From contig JAUWKY010000011.1 of assembly GCA_030613915.1 (NCBI GenBank), forward strand, positions 1-14,584: DNA of 14,584 nucleotides. The letters run 5' to 3'. Origin of the DNA: Syntrophobacterales bacterium. Its GTDB lineage: Bacteria; Desulfobacterota; Syntrophobacteria; BM002. Shown one piece after another: positions 6,803 to 13,595 of this stretch. How positions within the stretch are numbered: the stretch's first letter is position 1; the number at the start of each line of letters is the position of its first letter. The notes beneath the pieces were generated by a model that had not been told where the DNA came from, ran no database searches, and worked only from the letters and a program-made list of their open reading frames with translations. Made by a program: the position numbers and the translations under genes.

Positions 6803-6986
6803 TAGCCCGGATCTTTCATGAATTGTCGTCGCGAGACCGTGAAGATGGACGTGCCACCGGGCAACCGCAGGGGGTTGGATCCGAGGCGTACTAAAACAGT
6901 ACGTCGCAGGGTCCGACACCCGAGGACGCCCGGAAGGACGCTTATATCCGCGGTCGTAGCAGACAATTCGTGAAATATTCTGGCTA
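6803..6986. mobile_element. 184-bp imperfect palindrome (MITE/fold-back-like element)
   Basis: The ends at 6803-6827 and 6962-6986 are inverted copies matching at 21 of 25 positions (TAGCC...TTTCAyGAATTGTC at each end). The similarity continues inward: GACCG, CCGGGC and GGGxGTxGGA are mirrored, down to a central GTACT-AAAAC-AGTAC loop centred on 6895, exactly midway. The whole segment can therefore fold back on itself. It contains no credible gene. The outermost bases are TA/TA, which would fit a TA target-site element (IS630/Tc1-type MITE), but no clear longer target duplication is seen. A structured RNA or a transcription barrier between the divergent kinase and purD genes is the main alternative. 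Confidence 0.6.
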
Positions 6987-7012
6987 GGTAGTCATAGCGA
7001 TTTTAAACACTA

Positions 7013-7040
7013 TTGCTCTCATAAGGCTGCGATAGAGCAA
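7013..7040. repeat. Small inverted repeat upstream of purD
   Basis: TTGCTCT (7013-7019) and AGAGCAA (7034-7040) form a 7-bp stem with a 14-nt loop. The overlapping CTATTGC and GCGATAG can pair alternatively with one mismatch. It lies upstream of both candidate purD promoters, so an operator is possible, but it resembles no site I can name. The sequence from here to about 7090 shows nothing else. Confidence 0.3.
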
Positions 7041-7129
7041 GCCCACTTTGTCTGATGGACGCAGTGGAGGCAGGGAGGGGACGGATTTTCAATTTGACTC
7101 GTCTTTGCCTTTTTGATACCTTCCAACAG

Positions 7130-7157
7130 TAGTCACAAGGAAAATTCTCTTTATAGT
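7130..7157 (+). promoter_or_regulatory. Candidate sigma-70-type promoter for purD
   Basis: TAGTCA (7130-7135) and TATAGT (7152-7157) are separated by 16 bp and match the -35 and -10 consensus at 4/6 and 5/6 positions. An alternative is TTGACT (7094-7099) with TACCTT (7117-7122), spaced 17 bp. No purine riboswitch core was recognised in the leader. Either promoter would transcribe through the heptamer repeat just before purD. Confidence 0.35.
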
Positions 7158-7193
7158 TGGTCAGTTAGCAGGGAACAGCGCAAAAGATTGAAA

Positions 7194-7221
7194 TTTCGAA
7201 ATTCGAAATTCGAAATTCGAA
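7194..7221. repeat. Heptamer tandem repeat (about four ATTCGAA units)
   Basis: TTTCGAA is followed by three exact ATTCGAA units. Each unit contains the palindrome TTCGAA, so the array can form short hairpins. It ends 9 nt before the purD ribosome binding site and so lies in the 5' untranslated leader. Copy-number variation here could alter leader length, though not the reading frame. Confidence 0.8.
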
Positions 7222-7240
7222 ATCAAAAATGGGGGAGCGC

Positions 7241-8536
7241 ATGAAGGTACTTGTCATCGGCAGTGGTGGGCGCGATCACACTATCGCTTGGAAGTTTTCC
7301 CAGAGTTCCAGGGTGAAGAAAATCTATGTGGCCCACGGGAACGCCGGGATTTCACAGACGGCAGAGTGTGTTAATGCCCGGACCATAGAGGAAATGCTTG
7401 CTTTTGCCGCCCGTGAGAGTATCGACCTTACCTTTGTAGGGCCGGAGAGCCCTCTTTCAGCCGGCATTGTCGATCTCTTTGAGAAGGAAGGGCTGGACAT
7501 AATTGGACCGAGCCAAGCCGCAAGCCGGCTGGAGTCTTCCAAATGCTATGCGAAAGAAATAATGCGTGATCTTGGCATTCCGGTGGCTGATTTCGAGATC
7601 TTTGACGACCCGGATAAGGCCCGGGACTATGTACGCGGCGTGGGATATCCGGTGGTGGTCAAGGCGGACGGCTTGGCGGCAGGTAAAGGCTCTCTGGTTT
7701 GTGATGATGTGGCCCAGGCAGAGGATGCCGTCCACCTGCTCATGGAAAAGAGAATCTTCGGGGACTCGGGTAACAAGGTGGAAATTGAGCGGCGGCTGTA
7801 TGGTCGAGAGCTCTCATTCTTCTGTTTCACAGACGGCAACTCGGTGATGCCCATGGTGGCAGCCCAAGATTACAAGAGGGCTCGGGATAACGACGAGGGC
7901 AAAAACACCGGTGGCATGGGATCCTACTCTCCCCATCCCTGGCTCACCGAAGAGATGAGCCAGACCATAATGGATAGAGTGGTGCAGCCGCTCATTACAG
8001 GCTTCAAAGAAAAGACCGGCATCGTTTACAAGGGCGTTCTCTACGTAGGGCTGATGTTGGTGGAAGAGCAAGATACCATCACTCCTTATGTGCTCGAGAT
8101 TAATATTCGCCAGGGCGACCCCGAGGCCCAGGTTATCTTACCGAGGCTGGAAACCGATCTGGTTGATATATCAGAGGCTATTGTTCAGGGACGACTCCAC
8201 GAAATAACGCCAAAGTGGAACCCAGATTATCGATTGTGTTTGATTGCTGTGAGCGGCCGCACGAAAGGTAAGAAAGGGTGGTACAAGGGATATCCTGAGC
8301 GTTACAAGATTGGCTTGCCCATACACGGGCTGGACGAAGTTGATCCTGAATGCCTGGTGGTTCATTCAGGGACTGGATTCGGCGGCGAGGGTCAGTTGAT
8401 CACCACCGGTGGCCGGGTTTTGTGCGTAGTCAGTCGTGGCAAGACTCTGAGGGAGGCGAGGGAGAAGGCGTACGCGGAGATGGAGAAGGTAGAATTTACA
8501 GGCATGTACTATCGCAGTGATATAGGTGAGGAGTGA
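7241..8536 (+). CDS. purD: Phosphoribosylamine-glycine ligase (GAR synthetase)
   Basis: This ATP-grasp enzyme makes glycinamide ribonucleotide, step two of purine synthesis, in the cytoplasm. The 431-residue length is normal. Seen in order: the N-terminal fold [18 protein letters not shown] (usually GGGREHA), [17 protein letters not shown], the ATP-grasp strand [44 protein letters not shown], and [25 protein letters not shown], the metal- and ATP-binding segment (usually EFNVRFGDPE). It ends with the C-terminal domain [21 protein letters not shown]. Several otherwise rigid positions are conservatively changed, but the catalytic framework is intact. The start at 7241 is preferred because it begins the fold directly and follows GGGGGAG (7231-7237); the in-frame ATG at 7229 overlaps that site. 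The gene is followed immediately by purE, with the purE ribosome binding site inside the purD end. Confidence 0.95.
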   Translation: MKVLVIGSGGRDHTIAWKFSQSSRVKKIYVAHGNAGISQTAECVNARTIEEMLAFAARESIDLTFVGPESPLSAGIVDLFEKEGLDIIGPSQAASRLESSKCYAKEIMRDLGIPVADFEIFDDPDKARDYVRGVGYPVVVKADGLAAGKGSLVCDDVAQAEDAVHLLMEKRIFGDSGNKVEIERRLYGRELSFFCFTDGNSVMPMVAAQDYKRARDNDEGKNTGGMGSYSPHPWLTEEMSQTIMDRVVQPLITGFKEKTGIVYKGVLYVGLMLVEEQDTITPYVLEINIRQGDPEAQVILPRLETDLVDISEAIVQGRLHEITPKWNPDYRLCLIAVSGRTKGKKGWYKGYPERYKIGLPIHGLDEVDPECLVVHSGTGFGGEGQLITTGGRVLCVVSRGKTLREAREKAYAEMEKVEFTGMYYRSDIGEE

Positions 8537-8541
8537 GCCGG

Positions 8542-9093
8542 ATGCAGCACAGCAAAGAGTCTAATCAGCACCCGGTGAATTCCCAGCAGCATCCCATGGT
8601 CGGTGTAGTTATGGGAAGTGACTCTGATTTGCCGGTAATGCAAGAAGCTCTGGAGGTACTAACAAGTTTCGGAATTCCTGCCGAGATCACGGTGGCGTCA
8701 GCGCACCGCTCACCAAAAAGGGTGTATGAGTATGCAAGTTCTGCCAGTAAACGGGGTCTCAAAGTACTGATAGCAGGTGCTGGTGGAGCTGCCCATTTGG
8801 CTGGTGTCCTGGCGGCTGAAACCGCGCTGCCGGTAATCGGTGTGCCCATAGCCTCTTCTCCTTTGGCGGGGTGGGATGCACTTCTAGCCACCGTACAGAT
8901 GCCGGCGGGTGTGCCGGTGGCCACCATGGCTGTGGGTAAAGCCGGAGCCAGAAACGCAGCCATTCTGGCGGCACAAATACTGGCAGTGGCCGACAGCGAG
9001 TTGGAGAAGCGACTTGAGCGCTACAAGGAAGAGTTGGCTGAGCAGGTGGCCGAGAGAGCTGCAGGACTGCACGAGAAGTTGTCCACTCCGTAA
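8542..9093 (+). CDS. purE: N5-carboxyaminoimidazole ribonucleotide mutase (class I PurE)
   Basis: PurE moves the carboxyl group of N5-CAIR to give CAIR in purine synthesis, and the class I enzyme works as an octamer. The 183-residue product has [14 protein letters not shown] (phosphate and substrate loop, about residues 20-33), VASAHRSP with the catalytic H55 and class I Arg56, [27 protein letters not shown], and the long loop [31 protein letters not shown]. About 18 N-terminal residues precede the fold. The start at 8542 is preferred: GAGGAG (8528-8533) is 8 nt upstream. An in-frame GTG at 8533 would overlap that site and the purD stop. The gene is translationally linked to purD. A class I enzyme normally needs PurK, which is not in this window. 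Confidence 0.95.
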   Translation: MQHSKESNQHPVNSQQHPMVGVVMGSDSDLPVMQEALEVLTSFGIPAEITVASAHRSPKRVYEYASSASKRGLKVLIAGAGGAAHLAGVLAAETALPVIGVPIASSPLAGWDALLATVQMPAGVPVATMAVGKAGARNAAILAAQILAVADSELEKRLERYKEELAEQVAERAAGLHEKLSTP

Positions 9094-9113
9094 TCAAGGC
9101 AAACCAGGAATCG

Positions 9114-9181
9114 AACCACGAAGGACACAAAGAGCACAAAGTTAGTAACTTGCCTTTGTGCCCTTTGTGATCTTTGTGGTT
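9114..9181. repeat. Imperfect inverted repeat between purE and the tsaC-type gene
   Basis: AACCACGAAGGACACAAAG... (from 9114) and ...CTTTGTGATCTTTGTGGTT (to 9181) are near-complements around a central AAGTTA-G-TAACTT dyad (9139-9151). The arms are also internally repetitive (GGACACAAAG, GAGCACAAAG). ACCACGAAGGACAC-type repeats occur widely between genes in many bacterial genomes. It can fold into a long hairpin but has no U-tract, so termination is uncertain. Confidence 0.7.
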
Positions 9182-9199
9182 TAGGTATTGATTGTTAAG

Positions 9200-9844
9200 A
9201 TGCCACTCATACTCAAAGTGGAGAAAGATCCTTCCCGAAGCGAAGAAGCCATAAGGCGAGCCGCCCAGCTCATTGTCAACGGCGGGGTGGTAGCTTTTCC
9301 GACGGAAACCTTCTATGGTCTGGCTGCCCTGGCCACTGACTATCAAGCCATTGATAAGCTGTATCAGCTTAAGAAAAGGCCGGCTCAAAAATCCCTCAGT
9401 ATTCTGATTGCGGATCCAGCGGAACTTGATGACTGGATTGAAACCATCCCCAATCAGGCGCTTCATTTGACGGCACGCTTTTGGCCTGGTCCCCTCACCC
9501 TTGTCTTTGATGCCGCAACACACCTGCCAACCAATCTCACCGCTGACACCGGCAAAATAGGTGTAAGGATTTCCTCTCATCCGGTTGCTCAGGCTCTGGT
9601 CCGAGAGGTAGGTGAACCCATCACAGCCACCAGCGCCAATCGGTCAAAATCCCCTAGTTGTCGCAGTGCGGGTGAAGTAATAACCCAACTGGGTTTGGAC
9701 CTGGAGGCCATTCTAGATGCTGGCTTGACGCCCGGGGGCAAAGTCTCTACAATTGCCGACGTAACTACTCGTCCTCCCAAGATTTTACGAATCGGGGCAA
9801 TTGCCGCCCAGGAGATTTTTTCTTGCTGGGAGCAAGATGCATAG
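9200..9844 (+). CDS. tsaC: L-threonylcarbamoyladenylate synthase (Sua5/YrdC/YciO family)
   Basis: This enzyme uses threonine, bicarbonate and ATP to make threonylcarbamoyl-AMP, the precursor of t6A37 in ANN-decoding tRNAs. The 214-residue product is a single YrdC domain. What is seen: VVAFPTETFYGLAAL (34-44, PTET-YGL signature), the basic motif LKKRPAQKSLSILI (KKRP 58-61), FWPGPLTLVF, GVRISSHPVAQALV and the nucleotide-site segment PITATSANRS. There is no C-terminal Sua5 extension, so it is of the short TsaC type. YciO-like paralogues share these motifs, so the symbol is provisional. ATG 9200 and an in-frame TTG at 9188 are both possible; neither has a strong Shine-Dalgarno (TTAGG at 9181-9185 favours a start somewhere here). 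It lies 106 bp after purE and 112 bp before the murJ-murG fusion on the same strand. Confidence 0.88.
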   Translation: MPLILKVEKDPSRSEEAIRRAAQLIVNGGVVAFPTETFYGLAALATDYQAIDKLYQLKKRPAQKSLSILIADPAELDDWIETIPNQALHLTARFWPGPLTLVFDAATHLPTNLTADTGKIGVRISSHPVAQALVREVGEPITATSANRSKSPSCRSAGEVITQLGLDLEAILDAGLTPGGKVSTIADVTTRPPKILRIGAIAAQEIFSCWEQDA

Positions 9845-9956
9845 GTGCCGTGTTGCCTATGACCACAGAAGCCTCTCTGCTACATCCCTGCGCCCCAAAT
9901 AGCTCACGGCCCCATGCGCACCCAGTCTTGGAGCGAGTCAGGGACGCGGGAGCCTC

Positions 9957-12900
9957 ATGAGGAAATCCTTTTTTAGAAAATTTTTCGATATGGTGCAAGG
10001 AAACCTTGTCTCCCGAATGTTTGGGTTCATAAGGGAGATGGTTATTGCCGGTTATTTCGGCACCACTCGAGCCACTGACCTCTTCGCCATAGCCTTTACC
10101 ATCCCCACCCTTTTCCGGCGGATTCTGGGAGAGGACATGGTGGAAAAGGCTTTCTTACCCACCTTCCGCCAACTGATCGCCGCCGGGGAGTATAGGCGGG
10201 CCTGGATCCTGGCCTCAAGGATTTTTAACCTCATGATGCTTCTGCTATTGATCATCATGGGGCTCTTTTATTTCCTGACACCGAATCTGGTCAGGGTAAT
10301 CGGGGCTGGCCTCGCTGCCAGCGAGTTTCACCAGGCCGAGGTCATGACCTATTTTATCCTTCCTTTCATGGTTGCCATTGGTCTGGCCTCCTTTGTGGGT
10401 GGACTCCTGCTTTTCCTGGACGCTACTGTCACCTATGCCCTGGCGCCGATAATGCTCAGTATCGGGGTCATTATCGGTATCATTGCTCTAAAACCCTATC
10501 TTGGCATGTATAGCATGGCAGTGGGTTTTGTCCTGGGGGGAGTTCTCCAGTTTCTCATCCAGATTCCTGCTCTCATTAGGGCCTCGCGGCACAGCGACTT
10601 GAGAATGCGTTATTCGGTAACATCAGGTGAACCTTGGCGGGAACACAAAGAAGTGGGGCGGCAGTCAGGTTGGATCTTCGGGCAGTCCGTGGCCAGCAAG
10701 ACCGTGGAGGTGGTAGATCGGGTGCTTGCTTCCTTTCTCGTGCCCGGCAGTATCGCTGCTCTCTATTTTGCCCAGAGGCTTGTCCAGTTGCCCAACTCCA
10801 TTATTGGCCTCGCCGTGGGAAGGGCGGGGGTCACCGAGCTCAATGATCAAGTGCAACAGGAAGATTGGCAGGGGTTCCGCAATACGGTGATTACCGGAGT
10901 TCGCTACAATATCGTCTGCATGGTGCCCCTCACCGTGCTGGTGGTGGTACTGGTGGGACCCATAACTTCGGTGGCTTTTCAGCGTGGAGCCTTTGACAGT
11001 TCGGCGGTGAAGCTCACGGCTTTAGCCTTTGCTTTCTACGCTTTGGGCCTTTTGGGTATGGGGCTGTGGAATCTCTACAGCCGCGTTTATCCAGCATTGG
11101 CCAAGAATCAGATCCCCCTCTACTCCTCGCTGCTTTGCGCTTTTGTGAATGTGGGGCTGAGTCTGCTTTTGGTGCGGACGCCAATCAAACATGGAGGGCT
11201 AGCACTCGCCTCTTCCATCGCCTTTACCCTAAACGGTGTGCTACTGTTCGCTGCTTTTAATTTTGAACTACGTCGCTTGGGGCAGAAGGGTATTGGCTGG
11301 CAGGATCTTGGCGACACGCTTCTTTCCACCACTGTTGCCAGTGGCGTGGGTGGCTTGACCGCCTGGATTCTGTTTCCTCGATTCAGCGAAATCCATTTGC
11401 TGGCCCGCCTGCCGCATCTGATTTTTCATTGGGGCGAGGTTGTCGCCCTGGGGCTTGCGGCTGCTGCTGGCATGTTCATGTTTTTGCTGACCCTCGGCTA
11501 TTGGGGCCGATTTCGGGGCGGGGGTGCAGCCGGGCCAGAACGGGTCATTTTGACAGGAGGTGGTACCGGTGGCCACGTGAACCCGGCTCTTGCCATAGCC
11601 GAGGCTATCAAACAGAAGGAGCCACATTCCCAATTTCTCTATGTGGGCTTACGGGGAAAAGCCGAATCGGTTATCGTTACCCGTGCCGGCTATCCTATTC
11701 GATACGTGTTGGCCAGTGGCTATCCCGGTTCTCAACCGAGTCTGGCCCTGGTGCGTTTTGTTTGTGCCTTATTCGTGGGAATCATGCAGTCTTTTTATCG
11801 TATTGCCACCTTTCGACCCGGCACGATTGTGGGTACGGGAGGGTATGTTAGCGCTCCGGTCATATTTGCCAATACCTTGATGCGCGGCCTTGGCATGAGT
11901 CGGGCTCGGGTCTTTATCCACGAGCAGAACAGCGTGCCGGGAAAGCTCAATCAGTTAATAGGTCGCCGGGCTGACAAAGTGTTGCTCACCTTCCCGGAGA
12001 CCAAGGGATTTTTTCCAGAAAATGGAGTGGTGGTAGGCTATCCGGTACGGCATTCGGTCACCAGCATGCTAAGCTCGGACAGAGGCAAGGCCATGCCGTT
12101 GCCAATACCTGAGGGCAGACGAGTGGTTTTCGCTTTTGGTGGTTCCCAGGGGTCTCGGACCATCAATCGGGCTTTGGTGGACGCGCTGGCCTACCTACGA
12201 CCGCGGCGGAATGACATTTTTGTCATTCACGGTGTGGGGTTGATGAAAGCTTCAGAATACCACGCCTGGGAGGATACCTCTGAGCGGTTGCAACGTGAGT
12301 ACAATGAGCAAGAGCGAGAGCAAATCGATTCTTTCTACTACGCCCAGGACTATTTTCATAACATTGGTGACATCTACGCAGTGAGCGATCTTATAGTATG
12401 TCGCGGCGGTGCTGGGAGTCTCAATGAGATCTCGGCAATGGGAAAGTCGGCTCTCATTATTCCCAAGGCCAATTTACCAGGCAACCACCAGGTAATGAAT
12501 GCTCGTGCCATGAAACGGGCTGGTGGAGCTGAAGTGATCTTCGAAGATACTGTTAAGGACGGGGGGATGCTGTTGGAGGAGGTTGAAGGTCAGAAGCTGG
12601 CAATGAAGATTCTTTCTTTGCTCGATGCCAAGCAGCGGTTGGAAGAGATGGGTAAATGTTCTCGCGCCTTCATGAATCACTATGCTGCAGAGCGTATTGC
12701 TGCGGAGATTCACGGCAGCCCACTGCCCAGCAGCTCCCTGAATGATATTTCTGCTAAAGATCTGGATCCACTTTTGAGCGATAATGAGCTGTTGTGGCGG
12801 CTCAGAAGTGCTTGGCAAGAGGATCAGAAACAATATGAGCCTCGAAAAGTTATTGTCGATGCTGACGATTTGGATTACTACCTCCATCGAGCTGCATCCT

Positions 12901-13556
12901 TGTTAACCTCGCCCAGTTGGCCGGAACGCAATCTGGGAGTCAAGCTCATAGGGCTCCTCAAACATGAAGAGAAACTCTCTTCACTGCTTCATCTCTTGGC
13001 GGATCGGACTCCCGCAAGTCGATTGCAGAAGTTTTTTGGAGGTGATTATCGGCAGGTCGGCTTCATCCGGCGCAACGCTCTGATCTCTTTGCAGATTTTG
13101 AATAAGTGGGGGCCAGAGGTGGAAGCCCGGGTTTTCGAGGCCCTGGGCGATGGTTACTATGAAGTTCGGGCCCAAGCTGCCCGTACCATGGGCCATTGTG
13201 CTGAAGAGCTTCTCCAGAGGCAGGCTGTGACCGAAAAACTCCTGTCGCTTATCAATGATAGATCGTTTGAGGTGGTGCGGGAGGTTGCTTTAGCGCTGGG
13301 CGCAGTGGGCGGTAATCGAGAGGTGGCAAAGGGTTTACTGGGATTGAAGGAGCACCATTACTGGCAGGTTCGCGAGGCTGCCCTCAGGGCTGTCACCATG
13401 CTAGTAGAAAGGGAAATCGTTACTGACCGAGATTGGCTACTCAAAGAGACTTCACGCTTTATTCTTACAACCACGGATTTTCGCTCCTATTTTGACATTA
13501 AGGAGACGTATCGCAAGCTTCACGCCCTTTGCAAAGGAGATGAAGAGGAAAATTAG
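9957..13556 (+). CDS. MurJ-MurG-HEAT fusion: lipid II flippase plus lipid II synthase
   Basis: One 1199-residue frame carries three modules. (a) Residues 1-516: MurJ/MviN lipid II flippase, with about 14 hydrophobic helices and conserved charged positions R20 and R26 (SRMFGFIRE) and R54/R55 (IPTLFRRI). (b) Residues 529-920: MurG, which adds GlcNAc to lipid I. It has GGGTGGH (534-540), HEQNSVPGKLN, FGGSQGSRTIN, CRGGAGSLNE and NHQVMNA, i.e. the donor and acceptor motifs. An extra acidic stretch near EDTSERLQREYNEQERE looks inserted. (c) About 975-1199: HEAT-like helical repeats (VRAQAARTMG, VVREVALALGAVGG, VREAALRAV). Only about 12 residues separate TM14 from MurG, and no in-frame start codon with a Shine-Dalgarno lies there, so separate translation is unlikely. 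A 14-helix MurJ leaves the C-terminus in the cytoplasm, where MurG works. GGGAG 4 nt before ATG 9957 supports the start. mraY follows 39 bp downstream. Confidence 0.93.
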   Translation: MRKSFFRKFFDMVQGNLVSRMFGFIREMVIAGYFGTTRATDLFAIAFTIPTLFRRILGEDMVEKAFLPTFRQLIAAGEYRRAWILASRIFNLMMLLLLIIMGLFYFLTPNLVRVIGAGLAASEFHQAEVMTYFILPFMVAIGLASFVGGLLLFLDATVTYALAPIMLSIGVIIGIIALKPYLGMYSMAVGFVLGGVLQFLIQIPALIRASRHSDLRMRYSVTSGEPWREHKEVGRQSGWIFGQSVASKTVEVVDRVLASFLVPGSIAALYFAQRLVQLPNSIIGLAVGRAGVTELNDQVQQEDWQGFRNTVITGVRYNIVCMVPLTVLVVVLVGPITSVAFQRGAFDSSAVKLTALAFAFYALGLLGMGLWNLYSRVYPALAKNQIPLYSSLLCAFVNVGLSLLLVRTPIKHGGLALASSIAFTLNGVLLFAAFNFELRRLGQKGIGWQDLGDTLLSTTVASGVGGLTAWILFPRFSEIHLLARLPHLIFHWGEVVALGLAAAAGMFMFLLTLGYWGRFRGGGAAGPERVILTGGGTGGHVNPALAIAEAIKQKEPHSQFLYVGLRGKAESVIVTRAGYPIRYVLASGYPGSQPSLALVRFVCALFVGIMQSFYRIATFRPGTIVGTGGYVSAPVIFANTLMRGLGMSRARVFIHEQNSVPGKLNQLIGRRADKVLLTFPETKGFFPENGVVVGYPVRHSVTSMLSSDRGKAMPLPIPEGRRVVFAFGGSQGSRTINRALVDALAYLRPRRNDIFVIHGVGLMKASEYHAWEDTSERLQREYNEQEREQIDSFYYAQDYFHNIGDIYAVSDLIVCRGGAGSLNEISAMGKSALIIPKANLPGNHQVMNARAMKRAGGAEVIFEDTVKDGGMLLEEVEGQKLAMKILSLLDAKQRLEEMGKCSRAFMNHYAAERIAAEIHGSPLPSSSLNDISAKDLDPLLSDNELLWRLRSAWQEDQKQYEPRKVIVDADDLDYYLHRAASLLTSPSWPERNLGVKLIGLLKHEEKLSSLLHLLADRTPASRLQKFFGGDYRQVGFIRRNALISLQILNKWGPEVEARVFEALGDGYYEVRAQAARTMGHCAEELLQRQAVTEKLLSLINDRSFEVVREVALALGAVGGNREVAKGLLGLKEHHYWQVREAALRAVTMLVEREIVTDRDWLLKETSRFILTTTDFRSYFDIKETYRKLHALCKGDEEEN

Positions 13557-13595
13557 CAGCGCACATAGCTAAGCAGGAACATACAAGGAAAAACG

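Noticed and set aside
6838..6860. TGGCAC on the minus strand inside the 184-bp palindrome
   Set aside because: The -12 position reads TCTTC instead of TTGCW, so there is no GC element at the right spacing.
7013..7228. Purine or other riboswitch in the purD leader
   Set aside because: No conserved purine-aptamer core or terminator/anti-terminator pair was recognisable; only a small inverted repeat and a heptamer array are present.
8759..9580. Minus-strand frame of 273 codons across purE and the tsaC-type gene
   Set aside because: It is antisense to two genes with clear motifs and includes the intergenic repeat; the product is low-complexity and unrecognised.
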